25,897 nucleotides of DNA from a virus, in the IMG/VR virus record IMGVR_UViG_3300028025_000331, positions 1 to 25,897 of that record. One strand, given 5' to 3'. Made by a program: the position numbers and the translations under genes. Below are positions 15,211-24,993 of this stretch, piece by piece; within the stretch, counting starts at the first letter, position 1; each line of letters starts with the position of its first letter. A model generated the notes under the pieces. That model saw only the letters and a program-made list of their open reading frames with translations. It made no database searches and was not told where the DNA came from.

Positions 15211-16848
15211 TTACCCCTGGAATCCGAAGTCACGTAGGACTTTAAGTACTGAGTCTGATGATTCAGTGCGAGCATTATCTGTGTACTGCCAGCGTGGATC
15301 TTTGCGAAGAATTCGCTGGAAATCATAGAGAGATGTTTCCTTCTCTGGTCCAATAGCCATACGTAATGTCTTATCGTCAAGACTAATAGAATCAGGTGCT
15401 ACTTCAAGAACTGATGCCATAACATTTCTGTATGGAGCATAGATATCCTTGAGGTCTAAACCTTGGTCTAGTAGGTTTGCTACCTTGTCTGGTAGACCTA
15501 ACTTTGCAGCACCACGGATTGTATTCTTAAATGTCTCAACTGATTCACCTTTAGCAAGGCGCTGTAACCAGTCATTGATATTAGAACCAAATTGTGTATC
15601 TAGGTTAAATCCATTAGCACGTGCTGTTGCACGAAGCGATGTTAAATCTGCTCCAACTGATCCACCTAGTTGTGTACCAGGCTTGTACGAGATAAGCGCT
15701 GATAATTCACGGTTAATGATGTTTGGATCTTTGTCATTGGCTGAGTCATACATACGCTTGACAAATGCATCAAGGCGCTCAGGCGACATTGTTCCAGTAA
15801 GACCTGAAGCAGCGGCTTCAATGAATGCTTTGGCAGATGCAAGACCCATAGCATAAGAAGATGTAGTCTTTAACTGACCAATTTTAGAAAGGATTGCATC
15901 TTTCTTTTGCTGTGTATCAGCAAGTTCTAATTGTTGATTATACTTAGCAAGAGTTTCATCATATTCTCTGCGTTGTGCATCACGCTTTGCATAAGTAGTA
16001 CCATTGCGAATAGCCCAATCAGATGCTGCCAGACGACGAGTAAACTCCTCTGGCTCCATATCATCTTCAGAAGTTGCTGGATCCTTAACAGCATCAATAA
16101 GAAGTTGTTTTAGTTCATCATCGTATAGAAAAATAGAATCTACGTTTCCATACTTAGAACGAGCAAGTGAATAGATGGCATTGATATCTTCAGCACCAGT
16201 AGCAGTTTTAGTGCCAGTAACAGTACGTGCACTAGCCTTCCTAATACCTTCTAGAGTGGTTGTATCAACCACATCTTCCTGAGCAAATGCTGGAGATGAT
16301 ACGGCCTTAGTCTTCTTTGGAGGAAGTTTTGCTTGGTCGCCAACTCCTGGAGTTACTACTTTATTCTTTGCTGCTGCAGCCTTAGATGCAGCAGTATCAG
16401 TAATAGCCGTACCAGTGGTCATTTGGACATTGCCCAGTGGACCAGTCTTTGCTTTTTCTGTAGGCTTTACCTTGATATCAGGAAATGCTTGCTCAACCGC
16501 TGGAGCAATTGAATTAAATTTATCAGTCAAATCTTTTTGATCGGCCTTTAACTGAGTTGTGTTTTCTCCGCGAGCCTCAGCCTTAGCAATGGCTAGTTGC
16601 TTTTCTCTTATCTTAGTTTGAAGACTTACATAATCTTTTGCTGGTTTTTCTAACTTTTGTAATTTAGCAAGATCATCAAAATCTTTTTTGGCATCGGCTG
16701 TAAGTTTATTGATTTCATCATTTACTTTTTTTGTTTCAGCGTCTGTGAACCAACTGCGCTTTGATGCTTCAAGTTCTCTGATTTTCTTTACTTTTGCACT
16801 GTACTGGGAACTAAGTTGATTTAACTTAGTGGTAACTGGACTAGCCAT
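15211..16848 (-). CDS. Large helical virion protein, probably internal, 545 aa
   Basis: Residues 1-120 are a long Lys/Glu-rich coiled coil (NQLSSQYSAKVKKIRELEAS and further). A low-complexity linker follows (about 130-200). The region 225-545 is helical, with IYSLARSKYGNVDS, PEEFTRRLAASDWAIRNGT near 265, a second coiled coil near 285-320, and MSPERLDAFVKRMYDSAND. The last 90 residues include NVMASVLEVAPDSISLDD, RKDPRWQYTDNAR and the final VLRDFGFQG. I recall the RKD-RWQYT-NAR...VL-DFGF end from phage structural regions. Its ATG overlaps the stop of the 250-aa gene (TAATG). Its role as an ejected or core protein is inferred from context; a tail protein is the alternative. Confidence 0.6.
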   Translation of the reverse strand: MASPVTTKLNQLSSQYSAKVKKIRELEASKRSWFTDAETKKVNDEINKLTADAKKDFDDLAKLQKLEKPAKDYVSLQTKIREKQLAIAKAEARGENTTQLKADQKDLTDKFNSIAPAVEQAFPDIKVKPTEKAKTGPLGNVQMTTGTAITDTAASKAAAAKNKVVTPGVGDQAKLPPKKTKAVSSPAFAQEDVVDTTTLEGIRKASARTVTGTKTATGAEDINAIYSLARSKYGNVDSIFLYDDELKQLLIDAVKDPATSEDDMEPEEFTRRLAASDWAIRNGTTYAKRDAQRREYDETLAKYNQQLELADTQQKKDAILSKIGQLKTTSSYAMGLASAKAFIEAAASGLTGTMSPERLDAFVKRMYDSANDKDPNIINRELSALISYKPGTQLGGSVGADLTSLRATARANGFNLDTQFGSNINDWLQRLAKGESVETFKNTIRGAAKLGLPDKVANLLDQGLDLKDIYAPYRNVMASVLEVAPDSISLDDKTLRMAIGPEKETSLYDFQRILRKDPRWQYTDNARTESSDSVLKVLRDFGFQG

Positions 16849-17600
16849 TATCCCCTCCCAATGAACTTGTTGAATACTTCATAGAATCCCATAACGCTAC
16901 TTGCCTTAGCAGGATCACCCTTAGATACTTCTTCGATAAGAAATGCCTCTGGATTAAATGCTGCTTGAGTTGTGATCTGGCGTTGTACGCCACCACCCAT
17001 ACTCTTGTACTCAGTCTGAGCAAGGTTTTCTGGCTTGGCCATTTGTGTTTGAATGTTCTTTGTATACTTAGCAATCTGTGCCTTGGATGCACCAGAACCT
17101 GTTAGATCACGGAACACTTTGTCGATAGTTGCTTCGATACTATCTGGACTAAGATTTGTTTGTTGCTGGATCTTGGTAATCTTTTCAGCACCACCGCCAT
17201 CATCAGCAGTCTGCTTAGATAGGAATGATTCAAGATTATCTATTGGTGTTGTCTGTTGTGCTGCAGCAGGAAGAGCGGTAAATCGCTCACGTGTATAGGC
17301 ATTAAGATCTTCATAGGCGTTAAAGTAAGCATCTTGTAATTTAAGAGTTGGCTTACCAGTAACATCGCCACGATAATATCCTGCAGCCTTTAACTTCTGG
17401 GCAAGAGCCTTACGGTAATCAGCAGTAAATCCTTCAAAATCTTGTAGTAGTTTGTTTCGATCTGCAAGAGTTGGATCAGTAACTACAACATCTACAAGAG
17501 TCGTACCTTGGTATTGCTTAGTCTTTGATGTTGTGCCGCCTGTGATAATGACACCTGCTGGTACCTTCTTAGGGTCAAAAGGTATAAATGTCTCTGCCAT
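16848..17600 (-). CDS. Probable virion-associated protein, 250 aa
   Basis: The N-terminus MAETFIPFDPKKVPAGVIIT is followed by a short beta part (TTLVDVVVTDPT). Helical segments AALAQKLKAAGYYRG-type (residues 66-76: AQKLKAAGYYR) and KLQDAYFNAYEDLNAYTRER come next. The C-terminal half has LSPDSIEATIDKVFRDLTGS, KQIQTQM-like polar helices and SKGDPAKASSVMGFYEVFNK. The LKAAGYYRGDVTG stretch resembles the start of a peptidoglycan-binding repeat, but the rest of that domain is missing. It is TAATG-coupled on both sides to the giant 1610-aa gene and the 545-aa gene, suggesting a common internal complex. Confidence 0.5.
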   Translation of the reverse strand: MAETFIPFDPKKVPAGVIITGGTTSKTKQYQGTTLVDVVVTDPTLADRNKLLQDFEGFTADYRKALAQKLKAAGYYRGDVTGKPTLKLQDAYFNAYEDLNAYTRERFTALPAAAQQTTPIDNLESFLSKQTADDGGGAEKITKIQQQTNLSPDSIEATIDKVFRDLTGSGASKAQIAKYTKNIQTQMAKPENLAQTEYKSMGGGVQRQITTQAAFNPEAFLIEEVSKGDPAKASSVMGFYEVFNKFIGRG

Positions 17601-20600
17601 TAGTCACCAATCAATCTGCTAAATAAAACGCTATATGTGGAAGTTGCACTAGGATCTCCTGCTGCAATCTCCTGCAAGCGTAGTTGTAATGATTCTTTGT
17701 AAGACTTGCGAACCTTAATATCGCGGTCTGAGTTTGAGTTGTACTGAGTAGTAACTAAAATGTTATAGTCATCGTACTCACGTACCATCTCACGCAGACG
17801 ACCGATAGTAGGTCCAGTAAGGTTTGGTTCTTTAATCATCTCACGTAAATCAGCAAATGCTGCGTCACGCTTGATGGTGTTTTCTGCTGCACTAGCAAAC
17901 TCCATACGTAGTAATGGACGTGCTGCTAGAAATTCCTTTGACCAAGCCTGCCAATTGTCGTTGACAATTCTGCGCTCACGGTCTGTGAATGAACCCGTCA
18001 AGGCTTCATCACGAATAGCCTTTTGTGAGTAATAGACCTGCTCATCCTTGGCTACTGATACTTCCTTGAGGTAGTCGCCAATTAACTTCTTCTGGCGATA
18101 GCCTTCATTCATCAATGTCTGGTATGCATCGTAGGTAAATTCACCAGTATTTGGAATCAAGAATGCTGAACCCTGTGGGTACTTCTTAACCAAAGCACGG
18201 TTATCTTCTACCCACCTAGATGCTGCATTACTGGACTGGAAGTATGGCAATACCTGTGGATCTGACTCATTAACAGTAAATGGAACTTGATTAGGGAAAT
18301 ACTTTACCCAATCTGCCATTGCCTCGCCGTATGGATCAGAAGATCCCTGCTCTGCATACTTGTTAATCAGTTTGTTCCAGGTTTGCTTGAAGTTTACGTT
18401 TCCATTATCTCGTGCCCACTCAGCCATATCTGATTTTAGAGATACAGATGGGCTTGCTGGAGCAAAGAATCCTGCTACGAAACGAACACCAAGAATACTT
18501 TGAACGCTTGCTTCTAATGATTCTTGATAATCTTTGATCTCACCTGGAGATGCATCTGCACCTGGTGTTCTGCCTGCTGCTTCAAGATATGTTACAGCCT
18601 TGCGGAATGCTGATGCGTATTGGGACTCACGTTCATCCTTATTCATAGCAGCCATCAATCTATTGACGTGTGCTGGAAGCAATGCGTTAATAAACGGCTG
18701 ATCTTGTCCAATAGGTCCAAGTGTTGCACGCTCTACTGAACCTAGTTCCTTACCAATACGAGCAACAATTGCGTTCTCAGACTTAGCAAGACTTGGTACT
18801 AGAGAATAGATGGTGTTCAATGGCAATGCTGCCAATGGACCAGAAAATGTTGGTGCCCAAGACTCAGGATCAAAGGATGGTGTAAGCATCTTTAACTTTG
18901 CACTGAACTCTAGTGGCAATGGTGCTACAAACTTGTCTCCAAGACCGAATACATCTAGTGCTTTCTTCATTGCACCGTAGACAGGAGCCAAACCTGGGTA
19001 GACAAAGTACGCCTCACCCTGGTCATCCTTCTGAACGAATCCAGAATGGCTTACACCTTCGTAAGTTAGTGCTGCTTTCTGTATAGCCTCTGGGTTATAC
19101 TTAACAGTACGGTACAAACGACGATAGAAGTCTTCAGTTGCACGATAGAAACGAGCAAAGTTACGTGCAGACCACGCTAATTGCGTACGAAGTGCAGGGT
19201 TATCCACAAATGCAAGGGTAGATTCCAGTGCAAGTTCCTCAGATATGCGTACAATCTGTGACTTTGCTGCATCTACTGCTGCTTCACGTGCTACAGGGTC
19301 TGTAATTCCCTTTGTGTAAAGGTTAATCAGGTCTTCTGCGTAGCCACCTGGTGCATTTAAGTCATCGTAGTAGCGAACTGCTGCGTTAACTACCAATGGT
19401 TCACGTGAGAAACGTGCGTTTGACTCACCTAACCAGGTCCATCCACGCTTAGATAGGTCGGTAAGGATGTTCTTGCTTTCCATTACTGGCATAAATGCAG
19501 GTCCTGCTACAGATGCAGGTAAATCTTCAATGTTTGTAGGTAAATCTTCTAGGTTAAAATCTTCTAGATCGATGTATGCCTGACCGTTTTCATCTACCTT
19601 GCGAATCTTACCTAACAAATCCATATTAACAGACTTGCCATCTTGACGACTAAAGAGATTCTTTAGGTCATCATAGATTGCTGCTGCGTGTTGCTCAGGT
19701 GTGTAACCTTCTTTTGTGTAACGCATAAAAGTTGTAAGTTGATCGCCGAAAGATGCGATATGTGGTGCAAGTTGAGAGACAAATTCTTCTTGTGTAATTG
19801 TATCGTCAAACAACTGAATACCACGTTCACCGATATCATCGGTTGAGCGAATAATAATGTTCCAACCCCAGGCAAGTTTACCTTGGTCATCGATAAGAGA
19901 CTTCTGGGTAAAACTACTTCCACCTATTGGGCGCATTGCAGTGTCATTAAATGTAAGAGCAACTGTCTTGCCGTTGCGATCTGCAGTTGCCATCGCACGT
20001 GAAGATGCATTAAGACCGCTGATTGCGTTAGAGGCACCTTCGCCTGCTCCACGCAATAGTGTCTCTAGATTGCCATACTTAACAAAGTCCTTGATATGAC
20101 TTGGTAACTTCTCGAGGATATCTGCATTAGCGACATCATCAATCTTAGAACCTAGTAGCGCCTCTGCCATAATAATACGGCGTTGCTCTAATCTTTGACG
20201 TGGTGTTAATCCACGATAGGTAGCAACTTCGCTTTCAGAAAGAATGCCACGCTTAACAAGATCATCAGTAGCGCCTACTTCACCATTAACTGCAGCAAGG
20301 CGAGTTCTGAAATACTCTATATCCTTACGCTTGGCAACACGGTTAATCATACCTAGGTCTTGTCCAGAACCTAAGCGAATCTTAGTTGCTGTGCGACGTG
20401 AACGTGCAGTAGCAAGAAGTGACTGACCATTTAAGATACCCATTGTGTAATCTTCAATAGCGTTACGTACTGGGAAACGAGGACCAGCGATAGTTCCAAA
20501 TGTCCACGCATCTACTGTGCGCTCTGCGCCCTCTTTGTACTGGATACCCAATACACGGCTTAGGAAGGACTCACGTCCTGCAAAGCGCTGCATATCACGA

Positions 20601-22432
20601 AGACCAATAACACGAGATACATTAGATGTTTGTGAAAAGTAAAGTGCGCTATCAATACCATCAAGTTCTGATGGAATAGATCCATCTACAGAACGTGCTG
20701 AGTATGAAGCACCAGAAAATACATCGTCTCGAATAGCATTAAGTAACTTACGTCCACCTTCGGTCTTGTCTAGACCAATAAGGTTTCCAACAGTTGACTG
20801 GATGCCCTTCATCATTGCTTTGCGTTGACCAAGATCTGCTGATGCATAGATCTCAGTAAATGCTCGTGCGTGGTATGAGCCTAGCGCCATACGTGAGTAA
20901 CGGAAAAAGTCTTGTGTTGCTGTCTTTGATGTATGGTCAAATGCTTCATCATCTATCAGGGAAGCAATAGGTGTGAACTTGGCCTTGATACGATCAATAC
21001 GGTCAGCAAAGTATTCTGGAGTAAATCGTTTAATGTTCTGGCGACCTTGAATAATCTTGCCAGCAAGTTCTGCACCTGCTTCTACTGGAGATAGCGTTTC
21101 ACTACCTACTACAGCAGATAGGAGAGCATCCTCATCTGTTAGTTCCATTGTGCGAATTAGCGCACGTGAGTCTTTATCTATATCAAACACACGTCGTCCT
21201 GTTGTAAGAGCAAGAACTCTTGCCTTACGTGCAGGTGACATACGTGGTGCTAACTTGATACGAGCACCTGCTTGACCATAGAGCATAGGCTCAATCTTGG
21301 AAGCATCTGAAAGAAAAGCCTTAGCAGTATCTATATCCCATACGCCACTAAACTCTTTTTCGCCAAATGACTTAAAGGATACAATAAAGTCATCGCTTAG
21401 TTCTGGTGCTAAATCGTTAAGTGCGGTACGTGCTTGTGCAATCTCATCGATGTTACCTGATTCTTTTGCAGCAACGTACTTAGTAAAGCGATCTGTGTAA
21501 TCTGTCCATAGGTTCTGTACATTCTTTGTACCAAAGATATCTGTAGTATCAAAGTACTTAGATACCTTTGCAGCGCTACCAAGTTTGGCTGCTGCTGCAT
21601 ACTTGCCAGTAATTTTAAGAGCCTGTGAACCACCAAGATAAATCTTACGTGCCTTGCCAAGAAGAAGGGTTGGATCCATAAAGATTCGGTAGGTTGCATC
21701 TGTTGCACCTGAGATCCAAGAATATAATGGACCCTTACCCTCTAAGTCTTGAGGCAAGAATAGGTTTGCTAACTGACGACCTGGAGAATACTTAGCAGCG
21801 TTTACTTCAGCAAGTGCATCACGTAGTAGCGGATCAATAATCTCGCCTGTTTCGCTCTGCTGTGCTTCTGCTGCAATACGCTTTTCTTCTTCATTCTGTG
21901 CTTCTGCAAAGATAATCTCTGGAGCAACACCTGCAGCAATACGCTTTGCAACGTTTACTCGTGCGTTACCGTAACGAGATACTGCTGTATTGATACGATC
22001 TTGGATAAAGACATTCTCACCATCACGACCTGCTTTGCCCCAGGCATCACCAAAGTTAATGTTTTCGTTTGTAGCAATAGCACCAGCACGGTAGATGCGT
22101 GTCATCGTATCTGATGCGTAATCTAATACGTCAAATAAAGTCTTTGCTGCAGTCTTAAAAGGTAGAAATGCATAGTGTGCACCAGATTCTAACCAAGAGC
22201 GATTTGGGTCATCATCTGGTTTGTTAGTACCAGTTAACGCTACAAGAGATTGCTTCTTGTTATTAGGAAGTTTATTAAACTCTTCTGCTGCATACTGCTT
22301 AGGTAAATCAGATAGACGTTGATGAGTAGACAATGCTGAAGCAAGTCCATCAATCTGACGTGTCTGAGACGGGTTTAATCCTGCACGAAATGCTGCTTGT
22401 GCAAGGTTAGAGTTCTTTGGCGTTTCTGCCAT
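17600..22432 (-). CDS. Giant virion protein, probable internal/ejection protein, 1610 aa
   Basis: This is the largest gene of the window. The product is mostly helical, without signal peptide and without catalytic motifs I can name. Visible blocks include YAFLPFKTAAKTLFDVLDYA near residue 90, SWISGATDATYRIFMDPTLL near 240, and GPRFPVRNAIEDYTMGI near 660. A block RNFARFYRATEDFYRRLYR lies near 1095, followed by YEGVSHSGFVQKDDQGEAYF. A proline-rich region with GPLAALPLNTIYSLVPSL lies near 1200, and a long charged helical C-terminus closes the protein. I recall RNFARF-R--EDFYRR-YR plus a GPL-x-PxN segment from very large structural proteins of actinobacterial phages. It lies only three small genes after the portal. 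Internal core and DNA-ejection protein is the best inference; the absence of tail-tube genes argues against a tape measure. Confidence 0.6.
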   Translation of the reverse strand: MAETPKNSNLAQAAFRAGLNPSQTRQIDGLASALSTHQRLSDLPKQYAAEEFNKLPNNKKQSLVALTGTNKPDDDPNRSWLESGAHYAFLPFKTAAKTLFDVLDYASDTMTRIYRAGAIATNENINFGDAWGKAGRDGENVFIQDRINTAVSRYGNARVNVAKRIAAGVAPEIIFAEAQNEEEKRIAAEAQQSETGEIIDPLLRDALAEVNAAKYSPGRQLANLFLPQDLEGKGPLYSWISGATDATYRIFMDPTLLLGKARKIYLGGSQALKITGKYAAAAKLGSAAKVSKYFDTTDIFGTKNVQNLWTDYTDRFTKYVAAKESGNIDEIAQARTALNDLAPELSDDFIVSFKSFGEKEFSGVWDIDTAKAFLSDASKIEPMLYGQAGARIKLAPRMSPARKARVLALTTGRRVFDIDKDSRALIRTMELTDEDALLSAVVGSETLSPVEAGAELAGKIIQGRQNIKRFTPEYFADRIDRIKAKFTPIASLIDDEAFDHTSKTATQDFFRYSRMALGSYHARAFTEIYASADLGQRKAMMKGIQSTVGNLIGLDKTEGGRKLLNAIRDDVFSGASYSARSVDGSIPSELDGIDSALYFSQTSNVSRVIGLRDMQRFAGRESFLSRVLGIQYKEGAERTVDAWTFGTIAGPRFPVRNAIEDYTMGILNGQSLLATARSRRTATKIRLGSGQDLGMINRVAKRKDIEYFRTRLAAVNGEVGATDDLVKRGILSESEVATYRGLTPRQRLEQRRIIMAEALLGSKIDDVANADILEKLPSHIKDFVKYGNLETLLRGAGEGASNAISGLNASSRAMATADRNGKTVALTFNDTAMRPIGGSSFTQKSLIDDQGKLAWGWNIIIRSTDDIGERGIQLFDDTITQEEFVSQLAPHIASFGDQLTTFMRYTKEGYTPEQHAAAIYDDLKNLFSRQDGKSVNMDLLGKIRKVDENGQAYIDLEDFNLEDLPTNIEDLPASVAGPAFMPVMESKNILTDLSKRGWTWLGESNARFSREPLVVNAAVRYYDDLNAPGGYAEDLINLYTKGITDPVAREAAVDAAKSQIVRISEELALESTLAFVDNPALRTQLAWSARNFARFYRATEDFYRRLYRTVKYNPEAIQKAALTYEGVSHSGFVQKDDQGEAYFVYPGLAPVYGAMKKALDVFGLGDKFVAPLPLEFSAKLKMLTPSFDPESWAPTFSGPLAALPLNTIYSLVPSLAKSENAIVARIGKELGSVERATLGPIGQDQPFINALLPAHVNRLMAAMNKDERESQYASAFRKAVTYLEAAGRTPGADASPGEIKDYQESLEASVQSILGVRFVAGFFAPASPSVSLKSDMAEWARDNGNVNFKQTWNKLINKYAEQGSSDPYGEAMADWVKYFPNQVPFTVNESDPQVLPYFQSSNAASRWVEDNRALVKKYPQGSAFLIPNTGEFTYDAYQTLMNEGYRQKKLIGDYLKEVSVAKDEQVYYSQKAIRDEALTGSFTDRERRIVNDNWQAWSKEFLAARPLLRMEFASAAENTIKRDAAFADLREMIKEPNLTGPTIGRLREMVREYDDYNILVTTQYNSNSDRDIKVRKSYKESLQLRLQEIAAGDPSATSTYSVLFSRLIGD

Positions 22433-22833
22433 TACAGACCTCTAGATACGGCTTGCTGGTAAAGGATTGCTATTTCACCATCTGTATCGTATGGAAGCAT
22501 TTGAGAAAGAATGTCAGATAGTTTTTCTGACTGTCCGTTGTAGCCCATTACCTCTGGTCCTGGACCTGGGCCTACTGCTACACCTGAAGTAATTGGTTCA
22601 TCAGGGCGTTGGGTTGGTGCATATAATTCTGTGACAGGTGGTTGGGCAGCCTGTGCTGCAGCCTGAACTTGACCTGTAGGTAACCCGCGAACATCTGCTG
22701 TTCTAGCGGTAGGTGCTCCTGCTATTTGTTCTTGCATAGCCTTACGGTCACCATAATTTTGTGATGCTGGTAGATCTGTACGAACGGAGAATTTACCAGG
22801 TCCTGATACGCCTCTAATTGGGTTATCTGCCAT
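22432..22833 (-). CDS. Small Pro/Gln/Ala-rich protein, 133 aa
   Basis: The sequence is disordered in its first 100 residues (RGVSGPGKFSVRTDLPAS, then GQVQAAAQAAQPPVTELY, VGPGPGPEV). It ends with a short helix that looks folded: SDILSQMLPYDTDGEIAILY. The ATG lies inside the end of the 73-aa gene (11-base overlap) and follows AGGAGG, a very strong ribosome site. Its stop overlaps the ATG of the giant gene. A linker or chaperone for the giant internal protein is possible, but nothing in the sequence proves it. Confidence 0.55.
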   Translation of the reverse strand: MADNPIRGVSGPGKFSVRTDLPASQNYGDRKAMQEQIAGAPTARTADVRGLPTGQVQAAAQAAQPPVTELYAPTQRPDEPITSGVAVGPGPGPEVMGYNGQSEKLSDILSQMLPYDTDGEIAILYQQAVSRGL

Positions 22834-23044
22834 CGGTTTCCTCCTGTATCTTTTCTAAATCATTTGCAAATTGCTCCCAAGCCTTATTGACTTTGGAGTT
22901 TCTATTAGCATTGTAAATTGCTATTTCCATAATTTCTTCTGTAAAGGTTTGCACAGAACTTGCAAGGTTGTGTACAAGACCTGTAAGGACAACTAAAAAA
23001 TCAGCGAAGTGTATTGGACGTGGAACATCGTTCTTATTTTCCAC
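22823..23044 (-). CDS. Small helical protein with GTG start, 73 aa
   Basis: The start is set at GTG 23044, because the perfect GGAGGT at 23052-23057 is 7 bases away; a TTG at 23050 would leave only one base between. The product begins MENKNDVPRPIHFADFLVVL and continues GLVHNLASSVQTFTEEIMEI. It ends with a charged helix (WEQFANDLEKIQEETDGR). One amphipathic or hydrophobic helix lies at about residues 13-30. I do not recognise the family. Its position between portal and giant internal protein suggests head assembly. Confidence 0.55.
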   Translation of the reverse strand: MENKNDVPRPIHFADFLVVLTGLVHNLASSVQTFTEEIMEIAIYNANRNSKVNKAWEQFANDLEKIQEETDGR

Positions 23045-23073
23045 GCCCAATACCTCCGTTAATTAGAATAAGA

Positions 23074-23214
23074 TTATCCCTTTTTTACCGCGTTGCCGCG
23101 ACGACCTGCTGGCATCATTGATGGTACTACCTTGCCACCTGCTGGCTTTGAAGTATCCTTCTTGCCTTCGACTGGCTTTGACATTGGTGCTGTTGCACGT
23201 GATCCTTTGTTCAT
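23074..23214 (-). CDS. Tiny basic protein after portal, 46 aa
   Basis: A short frame begins with ATG at 23214 and ends with TAA at 23074-23076. The product is MNKGSRATAPMSKPVEGKKD, TSKPAGGKVV and a PSMMPAGRRGNAVKKG end. AGAGGGGG lies 7 bases upstream as ribosome site, overlapping the last codons of the portal gene. It is rich in Lys, Gly and Pro with no predicted fold. The MPAGRRGNAVK end is one I recall from small genes next to phage portals. It is below usual ORF size limits. Confidence 0.6.
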   Translation of the reverse strand: MNKGSRATAPMSKPVEGKKDTSKPAGGKVVPSMMPAGRRGNAVKKG

Positions 23215-23229
23215 ATTTACACCCCCTCT

Positions 23230-24984
23230 TTATGCTGCCCCGCCAATGGCGGCTAGTAGTTGGCCTATATCTGGACGTTGAGCAGCAGCGGGTGCGCCTC
23301 CTGGTTGTTCTGGAGTTGGCTGCGAGGCAGGGGCAGGGAGTGCTCCCGCTGCTGGAACTTGTGGTGCACCCTGCATTAGTTCTGGTGCTATTGGCATCTC
23401 TGGCGCTGGTTCTGGCGCAAATGCCTTACCAATAATAGTTTCTAACTGAAGACCCTTTTGACGGCCTTGGATAACTTCTGCAATACGAGTAATGATTTGA
23501 GATGGATCTTGACCTTGCGCTGCAAGAGCAGGTATTGCCTGTGCATACTGAGCAACAGCAACGCGAAGAGAGTCGCGCATTTCTTCAATGTCGACACGTT
23601 GTTCCTCCTGGGTAACGTTGAGTTCCATTGGGATCTCACGACGTACGTAATCACGAGAAACTAACTTATCTGAACGCATCTGTAACAATGCAATGATTGC
23701 ACGGTTAGGATCCATACCAGACATAATTCCGTAACGAACATCTACACCGTAGTTGCCATCGATCTGCTTTGATGGGATGTACTTCATATTAAACGGAGTA
23801 CCATCATCTACGCCCTTGATTTCCTTGGTCATATTGCCAAAGATCTTCTCATCTACTTCAAAGCAGAGAGAAGCAAGGTCTGTAAACATACGGGCAAACT
23901 GTGCTTGTGCTGACTTGATCTGTGTATCAAAGCCTGCCTGTAGTGCTTGCACACCACGGCCTGTAACGATAGATGCATCGATGTTACCTGAGCGAACCTC
24001 TGGGTAACGAGAACCTAGACGTAATTCACGCTCTAGTACACCTGATTCTTGGAAGACTCCAGGTGGTAGTTCTAGTGGAACACGTCGAATACCTTGTGGA
24101 TTGGCAGAACGCATAATCGCATCTGGACCAAGTGCCAACTCTTGCACATCCTGTGGGATAGCAATAGGTGCTTGGATAGATTTTTCTGCTGCTTGGATCT
24201 GCAATACTGCAAAACGAGCACGAGCAAGTTGAACTGATAGAACATCATCAAACTGTCCACGTGCTTCACCGTCAATAGATGAGCGCATAGCAACGTAGGC
24301 CATACACTTTCCAATAGGGTTTGGAACGTTTGATAGTACTAGGTTCTTACGCTCTGGGATAAAGATTAGATCTTGGTCTTTGTCGTGGTAGCGAACTAGT
24401 GACACATAAGGTGAGCCAGGAGAATAAACATTCTTTGGCATAATTTGGTCATAGAACTCTGGGTACTGCATTGCTAACGTTTCAGCATCAGATGCCATAA
24501 CTTGTGTAAGCGAAACTGTACGACCGAATCGATCAATTTCAGGATAAGTACCAAAAGGATTAAGCAGACGTATTCTCGGATTATTGGTTTCATAGTCCAT
24601 CTCCACCATACCTGGCAACATACCGTAGGTATTAAACCAGTCAGCACCAGTATACATTTGAATTTGTAGTTCAGATGCACTAATGTAATGGTTAACAATA
24701 CGAGTACGTGTATCTGCTGCCTTACGTGCTGAGTCTGAAACCATATTGGTTGCAGCGCAGTTGAACGATGGTAGCGGTGCCATTGCTTCTGCAAGGTCAC
24801 GCGCTGCCACGTCAATGAAGTTAGCAACTAGAGGCTTTGGGTATTCCTCAGAAAACATTGCAGGGTAAACCTTGCTAATGTCTCCCTGACGTACAGAGAG
24901 CACATCACGCATTCTCTGGTCACGTGCGGCGTAGCGTGTTTGAAGGCGATTAACCTTTGCTACTACCTCTTTAGTTGATAACAA
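23230..24984 (-). CDS. Portal protein, 584 aa, TTG start
   Basis: The portal is the dodecameric ring through which DNA enters and leaves the head. Visible blocks are LQTRYAARDQRMRDVLSVRQ near the N-terminus, PKPLVANFIDVAARDLAEAM, GADWFNTYGMLPGMVEMDY, IRLLNPFGTYPEIDRFGR, and VSIVTGRGVQALQAG-type sequence (ASIVTGRGVQALQAGFDTQI) before the long helix. The C-terminal 90 residues are Pro/Ala/Gln-rich and disordered. I recognise the TGRGVQALQ-GFD block and the general order from phage portals. The start is TTG: AAGGA lies 6 bases upstream and no ATG is near. The TTG start may lower output relative to the capsid gene. Confidence 0.8.
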   Translation of the reverse strand: MLSTKEVVAKVNRLQTRYAARDQRMRDVLSVRQGDISKVYPAMFSEEYPKPLVANFIDVAARDLAEAMAPLPSFNCAATNMVSDSARKAADTRTRIVNHYISASELQIQMYTGADWFNTYGMLPGMVEMDYETNNPRIRLLNPFGTYPEIDRFGRTVSLTQVMASDAETLAMQYPEFYDQIMPKNVYSPGSPYVSLVRYHDKDQDLIFIPERKNLVLSNVPNPIGKCMAYVAMRSSIDGEARGQFDDVLSVQLARARFAVLQIQAAEKSIQAPIAIPQDVQELALGPDAIMRSANPQGIRRVPLELPPGVFQESGVLERELRLGSRYPEVRSGNIDASIVTGRGVQALQAGFDTQIKSAQAQFARMFTDLASLCFEVDEKIFGNMTKEIKGVDDGTPFNMKYIPSKQIDGNYGVDVRYGIMSGMDPNRAIIALLQMRSDKLVSRDYVRREIPMELNVTQEEQRVDIEEMRDSLRVAVAQYAQAIPALAAQGQDPSQIITRIAEVIQGRQKGLQLETIIGKAFAPEPAPEMPIAPELMQGAPQVPAAGALPAPASQPTPEQPGGAPAAAQRPDIGQLLAAIGGAA

Positions 24985-24993
24985 TTGTTTTCC

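Noticed and set aside
15449-15856. 135-aa plus-strand open frame
   Set aside because: It lies wholly inside the 545-aa gene on the opposite strand and shows no recognisable block or ribosome site.
16848-17600. Peptidoglycan-binding or lytic function for the 250-aa protein
   Set aside because: Only a short AAGYYRG-type segment resembles such a domain; the rest of the domain and any catalytic residues are missing.
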